Source: CAG-1138 sp964495385 (GTDB lineage Bacteria > Bacillota > Clostridia > Christensenellales > CAG-917). Taken from it: a DNA stretch of 64,000 nt. The stretch lies in NCBI GenBank assembly GCA_964495385.1, contig CAZBVO010000007.1:1-64000 (forward strand), in the 5' to 3' direction. The notes below the pieces were generated by a model. The model did not search any database, was not told the DNA's origin, and saw only the letters and a list, made by a program, of their open reading frames with translations. Positions 52,034 through 61,437 of this stretch are shown here, piece after piece (position 1 is the first letter of the stretch; each line of letters opens with the position of its first letter). A program made the position numbers and the translations under genes.

Positions 52034-52052
52034 TAACGGCGTAGGAGTCAAA

Positions 52053-53141
52053 ATGTATCTTAAAAGTCTGCAACTGAAAAACTTCAGAAACTATCAGTCG
52101 GCATCGGTTTCGTTCGAAAACGGCCTCAACGTACTGAAAGGACAAAACGCCTCGGGAAAAACCAACCTCATTGAGGCGGTTTATTTGTTGGGTATAGGTA
52201 AGTCTCCTCGCACAACCAATGAAAAAGAACTTATAAAAATGGGGGAAGAGCATGCCTACGTTAAAGCGGTAGTGCAAAAAAAATACCGCAGCCACACCAT
52301 TGAAGTTTTTATCGACAAATCGGGTAAAAAAATCAAAATAGACGGCATTCCGGCGCTTCGGGCCGCCGAACTTATCGGCGTTTTGAACGTAGTGTTTTTC
52401 AGCCCGGACGAACTTAAATTTATAAAAGAAGGTCCGTCGGAACGGCGAAAATTTTTAGACATCGCCCTTTCTCAGCAAAGCGCAAATTATTTTAGAACGC
52501 TTCAAAAATACAACCGCATTTTAAAACAGCGCAACAAACTGCTAAAAACCGAAAATTTCAACCCAGCACTTTCCGAGATGCTTTCGGTTTGGGACGTGCA
52601 ACTTGCCGCCGAAAACGCCAATCTCGTTTTTATGCGCAAAAACTTTTTAAACGAACTCGGTTGCTCGGTTGCGGCCATCCATGATGCCCTCACCGACGGA
52701 AAGGAAACTCTTACCCTTTCTTACGAAAGCGACGTCGACGGCGAAACGGTAGAGCAGCTTAAAGAGGCGCAAATTCAAATGTACCAAAAAAATCGCGAGA
52801 AGGACGAGCAGTACCAATTTACCGTGTCCGGTGCGCATCGCGACGATTTTAAAATAAGCCTGAACGGCAACGACGCACGCAAAATAGCAAGCCAGGGACA
52901 ACAGCGTACGGCGGCACTTTCGATACTTATAGGCGAATTGGAAATGTTTAAAACAGAAACCGGCGAAATGCCCGTTTTGTTGCTTGACGACGTTTTGTCT
53001 GAGCTTGACGAAAATCGCAGAAAACAGCTTTTAAGTGCTACTTTTGCAACACAAACCCTGCTTACATGCACTGAATTTAACGAAGACGTGCAAAACGAAA
53101 AGACAAAAATATTTACGGTAAACCAAGGAAACATAAAATAA
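52053..53141 (+). CDS. recF: DNA replication and repair protein RecF
   Basis: 362 residues. Walker A GQNASGKTNLIEAVYLLGIGKSPRT near residue 34, a coiled middle, the ABC signature region (TVSGAHRDDFKISLNGNDARKIASQGQQRTAALSILIGELE) and Walker B VLLLDDVLSELDENRR. It loads RecA at gaps. TAGGAGTC precedes the ATG. Its own promoter makes it separate from dnaA-dnaN. Confidence 0.97.
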   Translation: MYLKSLQLKNFRNYQSASVSFENGLNVLKGQNASGKTNLIEAVYLLGIGKSPRTTNEKELIKMGEEHAYVKAVVQKKYRSHTIEVFIDKSGKKIKIDGIPALRAAELIGVLNVVFFSPDELKFIKEGPSERRKFLDIALSQQSANYFRTLQKYNRILKQRNKLLKTENFNPALSEMLSVWDVQLAAENANLVFMRKNFLNELGCSVAAIHDALTDGKETLTLSYESDVDGETVEQLKEAQIQMYQKNREKDEQYQFTVSGAHRDDFKISLNGNDARKIASQGQQRTAALSILIGELEMFKTETGEMPVLLLDDVLSELDENRRKQLLSATFATQTLLTCTEFNEDVQNEKTKIFTVNQGNIK

Positions 53142-53169
53142 AAGCCGCCAAAGCGGCTTTTGTTTTTTT
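53140..53169 (+). terminator. terminator of recF
   Basis: GCCGC/GCGGC stem flanked by AAAA and TTTTGTTTTTTT, starting at the recF stop codon. Confidence 0.85.
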
Positions 53170-53174
53170 GTTTT

Positions 53175-54857
53175 TTATTCAAAAATGTAGGTTCTTGCTT
53201 CGTACGGTTCAAGCATAAGCTTGCCGCAATCGGACTTGTGATGCGTCGAAAGAAGCAGTCTGCCTTTTTCTAGGTCAAAGCCTTTCGGGGCCTTGAAACT
53301 TACTTTTTGGTCGGACATATTCGTTACAACCAGCAGACGTTTTCCGTCAAGGTTTCTTTCGTAAACAAACAGTTTTTTGCTCGATTTGTTGTGAAGTTTG
53401 TAGTCGCCGTAAATGACGATAGGATTTTCTTTGCGGATTTTTATAAGCGAGCGATAGAAGTTGAGCAAGCTTTCCGGATCGTTTTCCTGACTTTCGACGT
53501 TGACTTCGGTGTAGTTAGGGTTGATTTTAAACCAAGCCTCGTTTCCGTCGGTGAAACCTGCGTTAGGAGCGGCGGACCATTGAACCGGCGTGCGAGCGTT
53601 ATCACGACTGCTGTACATACATCTGCGCATGACAAATTCGTGGCTGAAGCCGAATTTTCTGAACAGTTTGTACATGGTTATCGTGCTGACGTCGACGTAA
53701 TCTTCGAGGTTAGGCAAGTGAATGCTTGTCATGCCGATTTCCTGACCTTGGTAAATAAACGGAGTGCCGCCGAGGAACATAAACATATTTGCAATGGCTT
53801 TACCGCTTTCAACACGCATTTTTTCGCTTCCGTAGCGGCTTATGACGCGCGGTTGGTCGTGGTTTTCCATATAGTTTGCATTCCATGCCTTGCCGTAAAG
53901 TTTGGTTTGCCAATTGGAAATGGCTCTTTTCAGTTTTTTAAGTTTAAAACCGGTGTAAACCCAACTGTAAAGGAAGCAATCGGCTTCCATGTGTTGGAAG
54001 TTAAACATCATGTTCAATTCCTGATTCGGGCCTTCGGTGATGTATTTAAGTGCGGTTTTCGGGTTCATCATCGGTGCTTCGCCAACCGTCATTGCATCGT
54101 AATTTCCCCAGCCTTCTTTTTTAAACTGAGTCAGATATTCGTGAATATGCGGTCCGTTCATGTAGCGGGTGAGGCCTCTTGCCGCCGGCATAAATATGCT
54201 TCCGTTCGGCAAACCTTCCTTTTTGCTTATAAAGGTGATGACGTCTTCCCTGAAACCGTCAACGCCCATGTCGAGCCAGAATTTTTGAATATCCACAACT
54301 TCCTCGCGAACCTTAGGATTGTCCATATTGAGGTCAGGTTGGCCTTTTGCGAAAAGGTGCAGATAATATTCGCCTCTTTCAGGCACGTATTCCCAAGCAG
54401 GGCCAGGGAAGGTGGCAGTCCAGTTGTTTGGCGGTTTTTTGCCGTTTTTGCCTTTTCCTTTGCGCCAGATATAGTAATCTTTGTAAGGGTTGTCGTCGCC
54501 GCCTTTGCAGCTTTCCTTAAACCATTTATGCTCGGAAGAAGTGTGGTTTACCACAAGGTCCATAATAACCTTCAAACCACGTTGTTTACAGCCGGCAAGC
54601 ACTTCCTTAAAATCGTCCAAAGTGCCGTATTCCGGAGCGATGTTTTTGTAGTCTGCGATGTCGTAGCCGTAGTCTTCTTGCGGAGAGACGTAAAGCGGAC
54701 TGAACCATATTGCGTCAACTCCCAAACTCTTTATATAGTCAAGTTTTTCCAAAACGCCTTTAAGATCGCCGATGCCGTCGCCGTTTCCGTCTTTAAAGCT
54801 GCGAGGCCAAATCTGATAGACGCTCATTTCTTTGTACCAATGTTTGTTTAAACTCAT
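53175..54857 (-). CDS. GH13 alpha-glucosidase (oligo-1,6-glucosidase type)
   Basis: 560 residues, cytoplasmic (no signal). The barrel has the GH13 regions DLVVNHTSSEHKWF, GVDGFREDVITFI (catalytic Asp), TVGEAPMM (acid Glu) and ENHDQPR (third Asp). KHWYKEMSVYQIWPRSFKDGNGDGIGDL at the start is typical of oligo-1,6-glucosidases, dextran glucosidases and trehalose-6-phosphate hydrolases. FREDV replaces the usual FRMDV. The start at 54857 is chosen because GGAGGAAATT precedes it. It hydrolyses short alpha-glucosides in the cytosol. Confidence 0.93.
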   Translation of the reverse strand: MSLNKHWYKEMSVYQIWPRSFKDGNGDGIGDLKGVLEKLDYIKSLGVDAIWFSPLYVSPQEDYGYDIADYKNIAPEYGTLDDFKEVLAGCKQRGLKVIMDLVVNHTSSEHKWFKESCKGGDDNPYKDYYIWRKGKGKNGKKPPNNWTATFPGPAWEYVPERGEYYLHLFAKGQPDLNMDNPKVREEVVDIQKFWLDMGVDGFREDVITFISKKEGLPNGSIFMPAARGLTRYMNGPHIHEYLTQFKKEGWGNYDAMTVGEAPMMNPKTALKYITEGPNQELNMMFNFQHMEADCFLYSWVYTGFKLKKLKRAISNWQTKLYGKAWNANYMENHDQPRVISRYGSEKMRVESGKAIANMFMFLGGTPFIYQGQEIGMTSIHLPNLEDYVDVSTITMYKLFRKFGFSHEFVMRRCMYSSRDNARTPVQWSAAPNAGFTDGNEAWFKINPNYTEVNVESQENDPESLLNFYRSLIKIRKENPIVIYGDYKLHNKSSKKLFVYERNLDGKRLLVVTNMSDQKVSFKAPKGFDLEKGRLLLSTHHKSDCGKLMLEPYEARTYIFE

Positions 54858-54959
54858 AATTTCCTCCGTCGGATGTTTGTATAACAGTATTATAACATAT
54901 AATATTCGGTATAGTAAACACATATTTTTCGATATTTCGGCGTTTTTGATAAAAAACGG

Positions 54960-54988
54960 TTGACAAAGAGCGGCATAATTGTTAGGAT
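54960..54988 (+). promoter_or_regulatory. promoter of the acyltransferase gene
   Basis: TTGACA, a 17-base spacer and TAGGAT, about 50 bases before the start codon. Confidence 0.7.
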
Positions 54989-55041
54989 ATATATAACCTG
55001 TTTATATACCTAATCGGCATTAAACACCTTAGGAGGTTTTT

Positions 55042-56328
55042 ATGGCAAAAAGAATGAAATCGCAACTGTGGGACAACATGCAACGTTTCATGGCTATGTA
55101 TAACGATCATATGGTTCACTACTACAACAAGTGCGACGGTCAATTCGACGTGGACGTTTTGAAATTGGCAATCGAGCGTGCAATCGACCTGGCTCCTATC
55201 CTCAGAAGCAGGTTTGTAGTCAGATTCACAAAACCCGTTTGGGAAGAAATCGAAGGTTTTTCGGTTGACGATATATTCGAAATCGAAGAAGGGGACGACA
55301 GCTGGGAAAACGTCGAAAAGTTTTTGGTTCAGGTCATCGATGAGGAAAAAGGACCGCAGGTTAGGTTTAAACTGTTCCGCAAAGACGGCAAGGACACCTT
55401 CTGCATGCTCATAAACCACATGACTTTTGACGGGCAAGCCATAAAAGAATGGCTTAGCATAGTGGCAAAATACTACACCAAACTTTTGGAGGACAGAAAT
55501 TTTGTAATCACCGATTACGTCAACGGCGACAGAAGTTTTTCGCAGCTTTTCAAGCAATTTTCGTTTGCCGAAAAGCTTAAGGTAAACACCCGTTTCGCTC
55601 ACGGGAAAATGCCGGACGAGATGATAGGTTTTCCGTACGGTCAAAAAAACCGCTACGCTTTGGAGCCGCACATAATGCGCCATAAGCTGTCGGCTGAAGA
55701 TTTTGCGCGAATCAAAGAGGTTGGAAAACGCAACAAAATGACGCTAAACGACATCATTTTGGCCGTGTACAGCCGTTCGCTGGCCGACCTGATTCCGCTC
55801 GACCAGGTGCCTTTGGACGTAGATTGCATCCTCGATTTGAGACGCTATATGCCTGACGGCCGCACCGAAGGGCTCACCAACTTCGTAACGAAAATCATTT
55901 GCCCGGTCGATAACTACAAAAACGAAAGCATTTTCAGCACCATTGCGCAGGTCAATCAAAACATGGCGGCGGCAAAAGGGGATTATCCGGGGCTCGGAGG
56001 ACTTCCGCAACTTAGGTTCGGATATTGGATTCTGCCGCATCCTATCGCCAAAAAGGTTGTTGCCGCGGCATTCAACAATCCGCTCGTGGCAATTTCAAAC
56101 ATCGGCATAATGGATGAAAAAGCCTTAAAATTCGGTCAGCTCGAAACCTTGGACACCTTTATAACGGGTTCCATAAAAAAAGCTCCGTACATTCAGCTGG
56201 CCCTGACCACCTACAAAAACGAAATAACTTTCACCGTTGCTCTGTATGCCAACGACGAAGATATCGTCACCGTCAACAAGTTTTTTGACAACATCGACAA
56301 GTATTTCGGAATTATAATGAATTCGTAA
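55042..56328 (+). CDS. condensation-superfamily acyltransferase
   Basis: 428 residues. The two-lobed CoA-dependent acyltransferase (condensation/WES/alcohol acetyltransferase) fold is indicated by NHMTFDG (His126, Asp130, Gly131) in place of the usual HHxxxDG, by RLSAEDFARIKEVGKRNKMTLNDIILAVYSRSL at the start of the second lobe, and by a late DLRRYMP and SNIGIMD. The catalytic second histidine is kept, the first is Asn. It could acylate an alcohol, amine or sugar lipid; the cargo is unknown. TAGGAGG precedes the ATG. It is divergent from the glucosidase gene. Confidence 0.75.
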   Translation: MAKRMKSQLWDNMQRFMAMYNDHMVHYYNKCDGQFDVDVLKLAIERAIDLAPILRSRFVVRFTKPVWEEIEGFSVDDIFEIEEGDDSWENVEKFLVQVIDEEKGPQVRFKLFRKDGKDTFCMLINHMTFDGQAIKEWLSIVAKYYTKLLEDRNFVITDYVNGDRSFSQLFKQFSFAEKLKVNTRFAHGKMPDEMIGFPYGQKNRYALEPHIMRHKLSAEDFARIKEVGKRNKMTLNDIILAVYSRSLADLIPLDQVPLDVDCILDLRRYMPDGRTEGLTNFVTKIICPVDNYKNESIFSTIAQVNQNMAAAKGDYPGLGGLPQLRFGYWILPHPIAKKVVAAAFNNPLVAISNIGIMDEKALKFGQLETLDTFITGSIKKAPYIQLALTTYKNEITFTVALYANDEDIVTVNKFFDNIDKYFGIIMNS

Positions 56329-56335
56329 CAAAAAA

Positions 56336-56365
56336 CAAAAGCGTGCGTTAATCGCACGCTTTTTT
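56336..56365. terminator. bidirectional terminator between the acyltransferase gene and gyrA
   Basis: AAAAGCGTGCG/CGCACGCTTTT stem with a TTAAT-type loop and T-runs on both strands. A near-identical hairpin lies at 62237. Confidence 0.92.
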
Positions 56366-56385
56366 ATGTTTAAGTATGTTTTTTG

Positions 56386-58968
56386 TTATTCTGCAGGGAA
56401 TTCGGTTACCGTTTCGGAAGCTATTGCTTCTTCAAGCGGTGCTCCTGATTCGGTGTTTTCGACAGCCGCTTCGGCATTTTGTTCGACGTCCGATTCAGGT
56501 TCGTCGTCTTCGTGCGGAGTGGTTACGATAGACACGATTTCGCCTGCGCCCTTTATGCGCATAACTCTTACGCCTTGCGTGTCGCGGCCGATGCAACTGA
56601 TTTCCTCTGCATGCACTCTGACTATGGTGCCGCTGTCGGTTATCATCATAATGTCGTGTGCCGGATCAATCATTTTAAGGCCGACGAGTTTGCCTGTTTT
56701 TTCGTTGAACACACCTGCTTTGATACCTTTACCCGCACGTCCTTGACATCTGTATTCGTCAGGGGAGGTGCGTTTTCCGTATCCGCCGGCCGAAACGGTC
56801 AAAACTTCCATTCCGTCGGCAACGAGTGCCATATCCACAACGTAGTCGCCATCGTTCAGTTTGATGGATTTTACGCCTTGTGCGTCGCGTCCCATAGGGC
56901 GAACGTCCTTTTCGGCAAATCTTATGCACTTGCCTTCACGGGAAGCCATGATAAGTTCGTCGTTGCCCTTGGTGACGATTGCGGCGATAAGTTCGTCGTC
57001 GTCAACCAGCTTGATTGCCTTTTTGCCGGTGCGGCGGATGTTGACAAACTCGGTGAGGCTGGTTTTTTTGATAAGACCGTTGCGAGTTGCAAGCATAAGG
57101 AAGCATTCGTCGTTGACTTCGTCCTTGACGATAGGCAACAAAGTGGTGACTTTTTCGCCTTGTTCGAGTTGCAGCAGGTTGACCACCGCGCGTCCTCTTC
57201 CCATGCGCTGCGCTTCAGGCACTTCGTAGCCTTTGAGGCGATAAACCTTGCCCAAATTGGTGAAGAACATCAAATCGTCGTGAGTGGAAGTGGTGAACAT
57301 GGTTTCCACAAAGTCGTCCTCTTTGGTTTTGTGCGCCGTAACGCCCATGCCGCCTCTGTGTTGGCTTTGATATTCCGCCACAGGCATACGTTTGATGTAG
57401 CCTCCGTGGGTGAGAGTGACTACGATATCTTCTTTTTCGATGAGGTCTTCGATGTTGATTTCGCTGTAATCGTAGCTGATTTCGCTGAGTCTCGGGGTGT
57501 TGTAACGCTCCTTAATTTCCAACATTTCGGTTTTTATGATGTCGTTTACGCGGTCGATGTTTGCGATTATATCTTTGTAGTTTGCTATTTCACGTTCTTT
57601 TTCGGCCATTTCCGAAGTGATTTTGTCAACTTCGAGGGCGGTCAAACGGTAAACGCGCATTTCCAAAATCGCATTTGCCTGCGCTTCGCTGAGCAAAAAT
57701 CTTTCGATAAGTTTTGCCTGAGCGTCAACACGGTCGGAAGCGGTTTTTATGATGGCGATAACTTCGTCGATGTTGGCCTGAGCGATTGCGAGACCTTGCA
57801 AAATATGCGCCCTTTCTTGCGCTCTTTCGAGGTCGAAACGGGTGCGACGCACAACAACGTCTTCCTGGTGAGCGATGTAGGCCTTCAGAATTTCTTTAAG
57901 ATTCAAAATTCTCGGCGTTCCGTCAACCAGCGCAAGCATAATCATCGAGTAGTTGATTTGCAACTGAGTTTGCTTGTAAAGGTTGTTCAAAACCACTTGC
58001 GCGTTGGCATCTTTTTTGATGTCGATAACGATGCGCATACCGTGGCGGTCAGATTCCTCTTTGATGTCGCTGATGCCTTCAAGGCGCTTGTCTTTGACCT
58101 GGTCGGCTATGTTTTCGATAAGTCGAGCCTTGTTGACCTGATACGGAATTTCCGTAAAAATGAGGCTTTCTCGGCCGTTTTCTTTTTCTTCGATGTCGCA
58201 CTTGGCACGGATAACACAACCGCCTCTGCCGGTCTTATAAGCCTGTCTGATGGCGGCTCGGCCGAGGATTACGGCTCCCGTAGGGAAGTCAGGGCCCGGA
58301 ATGAATTCCATAAGGTCCTCCACCTCGAGGTCCGGATTGTCGATGAGTGCCACGGTTGCGTCGATGACTTCGCCGAGGTTGTGAGGAGGGATGCTGGTTG
58401 CCATACCCACCGCGATGCCGTCGCTGCCGTTTACGAGAAGGTTAGGATAGCGTGCAGGAAGAACGGTCGGCTGTTCGCGCGTGTCGTCGAAGTTAGGACA
58501 AAAATCGACGGTTTTTTTGTCGATGTCCCTTATCATTTCGTTGGCTATTTTGGACAGTCTGGCTTCGGTGTAGCGGTATGCTGCCGCCGGATCTCCGTCG
58601 ACGCTGCCGAAGTTGCCGTGTCCGTCGATAAGCGGACAACGAATTGAAAAGTCTTGTGCCAAACGGACGAGTGCGTCGTAAACGGACGAGTCGCCGTGCG
58701 GGTGATATTTACCGAGCACGTCGCCTACGATGAGTGCGCACTTTCTGTACGGACGGTCGCAGGTGAGGTTAAGTTCGTTCATGCTGTACAAAATGCGGCG
58801 ATGAACAGGCTTAAGGCCGTCTCTCACGTCAGGGATTGCACGGGAAACGTTTACCGCCATTGCGTAAGCGATAAAGCTCTTTTTGATTTCGGATTCTACT
58901 TCAACTTTGACGATTTTCGACTGAGCAAGATGCTCGACGAAATCTTTGTGTACGATTTTATCTGCCAT
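56386..58968 (-). CDS. gyrA: DNA gyrase subunit A
   Basis: 860 residues. RAIPDVRDGLKPVHRRILYSM, KYHPHGDSSVYDALVRLAQ (drug-contact region with Ser-Ser-Asp-type HGDSSVYD) and the catalytic tyrosine in AAAYRYTEARL (usually AxRYTE; the Tyr-Arg-Tyr-Thr order is kept with an extra Tyr). The beta-pinwheel DNA-wrapping C-terminal domain follows, with the GyrA box QRMGRGRAV/QGRAGKGIK-like repeats, and ends with an acidic tail. AGGGACAAC precedes the ATG. Twelve bases downstream of gyrB. Confidence 0.98.
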   Translation of the reverse strand: MADKIVHKDFVEHLAQSKIVKVEVESEIKKSFIAYAMAVNVSRAIPDVRDGLKPVHRRILYSMNELNLTCDRPYRKCALIVGDVLGKYHPHGDSSVYDALVRLAQDFSIRCPLIDGHGNFGSVDGDPAAAYRYTEARLSKIANEMIRDIDKKTVDFCPNFDDTREQPTVLPARYPNLLVNGSDGIAVGMATSIPPHNLGEVIDATVALIDNPDLEVEDLMEFIPGPDFPTGAVILGRAAIRQAYKTGRGGCVIRAKCDIEEKENGRESLIFTEIPYQVNKARLIENIADQVKDKRLEGISDIKEESDRHGMRIVIDIKKDANAQVVLNNLYKQTQLQINYSMIMLALVDGTPRILNLKEILKAYIAHQEDVVVRRTRFDLERAQERAHILQGLAIAQANIDEVIAIIKTASDRVDAQAKLIERFLLSEAQANAILEMRVYRLTALEVDKITSEMAEKEREIANYKDIIANIDRVNDIIKTEMLEIKERYNTPRLSEISYDYSEINIEDLIEKEDIVVTLTHGGYIKRMPVAEYQSQHRGGMGVTAHKTKEDDFVETMFTTSTHDDLMFFTNLGKVYRLKGYEVPEAQRMGRGRAVVNLLQLEQGEKVTTLLPIVKDEVNDECFLMLATRNGLIKKTSLTEFVNIRRTGKKAIKLVDDDELIAAIVTKGNDELIMASREGKCIRFAEKDVRPMGRDAQGVKSIKLNDGDYVVDMALVADGMEVLTVSAGGYGKRTSPDEYRCQGRAGKGIKAGVFNEKTGKLVGLKMIDPAHDIMMITDSGTIVRVHAEEISCIGRDTQGVRVMRIKGAGEIVSIVTTPHEDDEPESDVEQNAEAAVENTESGAPLEEAIASETVTEFPAE

Positions 58969-58980
58969 GTTGTCCCTCCG

Positions 58981-60894
58981 TTAAATGTCAAGGTCGGCAA
59001 CGAGAGTTGCGTTTTCTTCGATAAACTTGCGTCTCAATTCAGGCTGTTCGCCCATAAGCAGACTGAAAGTTTGGTCGGCCGAAACGGCGTCTTCCATTGT
59101 AACTTTCAGCAAAATGCGAGTTTGAGGATTCATTGTAGTGTCCCAAAGCTGCTCCGCATCCATTTCGCCAAGACCTTTGTAACGTTGAACTTCGGTGCCT
59201 TTTCCGCCCATTTCCGCAAGCGTTTGCCTGAGTTCTTCGTCGCTGTAGCAATATTTTACGGTTTTTTGCCTTTGGACTTTGTAAAGCGGCGGCTGTGCGA
59301 TATAGACGTGTCCGTTTTCGATAAGCGGTCGCATAAAGCGGAAGAAGAAGGTCAAAAGCAAAATTCTGATGTGGCTTCCGTCAACGTCGGCATCCGTCAT
59401 GCAGATGATGCGATTGTAGCGAAGCTTTTCTTCGTTGTAATCCTGATTGATGCCGCATCCGAAAGCGGTGATCATCGATTTTATTTCTTCGTTTTCCAAA
59501 ACTCGGTGGAGTCTGGCTTTTTCGACGTTGAGGATTTTGCCTCGAAGCGGCAAAATAGCCTGGAAACGGCGGTCACGGCCCGTTTTTGCGGTGCCGCCTG
59601 CCGAGTCGCCCTCAACCATGTAAATTTCGCAAAGAGACGGATCTTTGTCGGTGCAGTCGGCCAGTTTGCCCGGAAGGGTGGTGCTTTCCAAGGCCGATTT
59701 GCGGCGAGCAAGATCCCTTGCGCTTCTTGCGGCTTCGCGTGCTTTGGCGGCCAAAACGCTTTTCATGATAAGATCTTTGGCCTCTTTAGGGTGTTCCTCC
59801 AAATAGCTGCCCAAGTGTTCGGTGACGGCTTTGGAAACCACGCTTCGCATTTCGCTGTTGCCCAGTTTGGTTTTGGTTTGTCCTTCAAATTGAGGATTGG
59901 TCAATTTGACCGACAGAACGGCCGTCAAGCCTTCGCGAACGTCTTCGCTGGACAACTTTTCGTCGCCTTTGATGATGTTGGCCTTTTTGGCGTAGTCGTT
60001 GATGATTTTTGTAAGGCTGGCCTTAAAACCTTCGAGGTGAGTGCCGCCTTCGACGGTGTTTATGTTGTTTGCGAAAGCATACACCGTGTCGGTGTAGCTG
60101 TCGTTGTATTGCAAAGCAATTTCGATTTCGCCGTTTTCGTAGGTGTCGTCGATGTAAATGACTTCCGGGAATACGGTTTCCTTGCCTTGATTGAGGGTGC
60201 TGACAAACTGAACGATGCCGCCCTCGTAATGGAATTTTTCGTATCTCGGTTCATCCGGCCTCAAATCGTTAAATTCGATGGTGATGCCGCGGTTGAGGTA
60301 GGCAAGCTCCCTCACTCTGACTTTGAGTGTGTCGTAGTTGAAATTCAACGTTTCAAAAATCTCGTCGTCAGGGTAGAAGGTTATGGTGGTGCCCGTTCTG
60401 CCGCCCGATTCGCCGATTTCCTTAAGCGGAGCCTGCGCTACGCCGCGATTGAAAATCTGTTTGTATATTTTGCCGTTTTGGTAAACGGTGGCTTCCAGCC
60501 ATTCGCTCAGTGCGTTTACGCAAGACACGCCTACGCCGTGCAGACCGCCCGAAATTTTGTAGCCGCCGCCGCCGAATTTGCCGCCGGCATGCAGTTTGGT
60601 CAAAACGACTTCAACCGCCGATTTGCCTTCCTTTTCGATGATGCCGGTAGGTATACCGCGGCCGTTGTCTTCGACCATACAGCTTCCGTCGCGCTGAAGC
60701 GTGATGCGGATATAGTCGCAGTATCCCGCCGAAGCTTCGTCGATAGCGTTGTCGACCACTTCGTAAACGAGATGATGCAAGCCTCTTTCGTCGGTGCTGC
60801 CGATGTACATGCCCGGACGTTTTCTGACAGGCTCCAAGCCTTCAAGCACCTGAATCGCACTTTCGTCATAGTTGGATTCTACTCTTTCTACCAT
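58981..60894 (-). CDS. gyrB: DNA gyrase subunit B
   Basis: 637 residues. GHKL ATPase (EGLEPVRKRPGMYIGSTDERGLHHLVYEVVDNAIDEA), the GGLHGVGVSCVNAL loop, and TOPRIM EGDSAGGTAKTGRDRRFQAILPLRGKILNVEKA with the DADVDGSHI metal site. The C-terminal YKGLGEMDAEQLWDTTMNP block is present. Second in the operon remB-gyrB-gyrA. GGAGGCAAATC precedes the ATG. Transcribed toward the predicted origin. Confidence 0.98.
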   Translation of the reverse strand: MVERVESNYDESAIQVLEGLEPVRKRPGMYIGSTDERGLHHLVYEVVDNAIDEASAGYCDYIRITLQRDGSCMVEDNGRGIPTGIIEKEGKSAVEVVLTKLHAGGKFGGGGYKISGGLHGVGVSCVNALSEWLEATVYQNGKIYKQIFNRGVAQAPLKEIGESGGRTGTTITFYPDDEIFETLNFNYDTLKVRVRELAYLNRGITIEFNDLRPDEPRYEKFHYEGGIVQFVSTLNQGKETVFPEVIYIDDTYENGEIEIALQYNDSYTDTVYAFANNINTVEGGTHLEGFKASLTKIINDYAKKANIIKGDEKLSSEDVREGLTAVLSVKLTNPQFEGQTKTKLGNSEMRSVVSKAVTEHLGSYLEEHPKEAKDLIMKSVLAAKAREAARSARDLARRKSALESTTLPGKLADCTDKDPSLCEIYMVEGDSAGGTAKTGRDRRFQAILPLRGKILNVEKARLHRVLENEEIKSMITAFGCGINQDYNEEKLRYNRIICMTDADVDGSHIRILLLTFFFRFMRPLIENGHVYIAQPPLYKVQRQKTVKYCYSDEELRQTLAEMGGKGTEVQRYKGLGEMDAEQLWDTTMNPQTRILLKVTMEDAVSADQTFSLLMGEQPELRRKFIEENATLVADLDI

Positions 60895-60921
60895 GATTTG
60901 CCTCCGATAATATTGTCTGAA

Positions 60922-61158
60922 TTAAAGTTTTAAGCCGCCGTCGCTCGAAAGTCGCTTTTTATAAAATTTTGCGGTCCTTTCGCAATAAACGACGTTTGCC
61001 GTTTCGCCGTCGGCCACGATAAGCACCGACCTGGTGCCGTCGTCGACGTTGCCCGAAAAGAAAACGTTGTTCGAAGATGCAAAATCGGTGTTGTTTTGTA
61101 AAAAGCAATCGCTTTTTAAGATGGCCACAACCTCGTTTTGCAAAATCATTTTCTTCAC
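60922..61158 (-). CDS. RemB/DUF370-like small protein
   Basis: 78 residues. NEVVAILKSDCFLQNN followed by GTRSVLIVADGETANVVYCERTAKFYKKR follows, loosely, the pattern of RemB (YaaB), which in Bacillus lies directly before gyrB and affects matrix gene expression. Position (27 bases before gyrB, same operon) strongly supports the assignment; sequence similarity is weak. The start is GTG, 11 bases after AAGGAG; an internal ATG three codons later is the alternative. Confidence 0.6.
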   Translation of the reverse strand: MKKMILQNEVVAILKSDCFLQNNTDFASSNNVFFSGNVDDGTRSVLIVADGETANVVYCERTAKFYKKRLSSDGGLKL

Positions 61159-61187
61159 AAGGCAAAAATCTCCTTATATAATATAAT

Positions 61188-61216
61188 ATTATAACATAAA
61201 CAATATATAATATAAA
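61188..61216 (-). promoter_or_regulatory. promoter of remB-gyrB-gyrA
   Basis: On the minus strand TTTATA, a 17-base spacer and an extended -10, TGTTATAAT, 30 bases before the GTG start. Confidence 0.6.
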
Positions 61217-61411
61217 AGCGATTTATCCAACTTTTTGGTTAAAAATTGAAAATTTTTACGGTTTAAGCGCCAAATCGCCGCCGAGAGAGGTGTTTTGAGG
61301 GCAAATATATCCCTACACAAAGTCCCGTAAAAGCGCAAAACAGGGCAATTCTGCTCTTAATAAAACGGCAACCGCAATTCGCCGTCGGCACCCGACCGGT
61401 TTTTTGCCCAC

Positions 61412-61436
61412 AAAAAAATCCGCCAAAGGGCGGATT
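61412..61436 (-). terminator. terminator of the XRE gene
   Basis: AATCCGCC/GGCGGATT stem followed on the minus strand by TTTTTTT, directly at the stop codon of the gene at 61438. The gap 61217-61411 shows no gene. Confidence 0.88.
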
Positions 61437-61437
61437 G

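Noticed and set aside
53307..54851. 514-residue frame opposite the GH13 gene
   Set aside because: Antisense to a complete GH13 enzyme with all catalytic motifs; Phe/Val/His-rich nonsense with no motif.
56479..60933. 722- and 759-residue frames opposite gyrA and gyrB
   Set aside because: Antisense shadows of two full-length gyrase genes; caused by codon bias, with no start signals.
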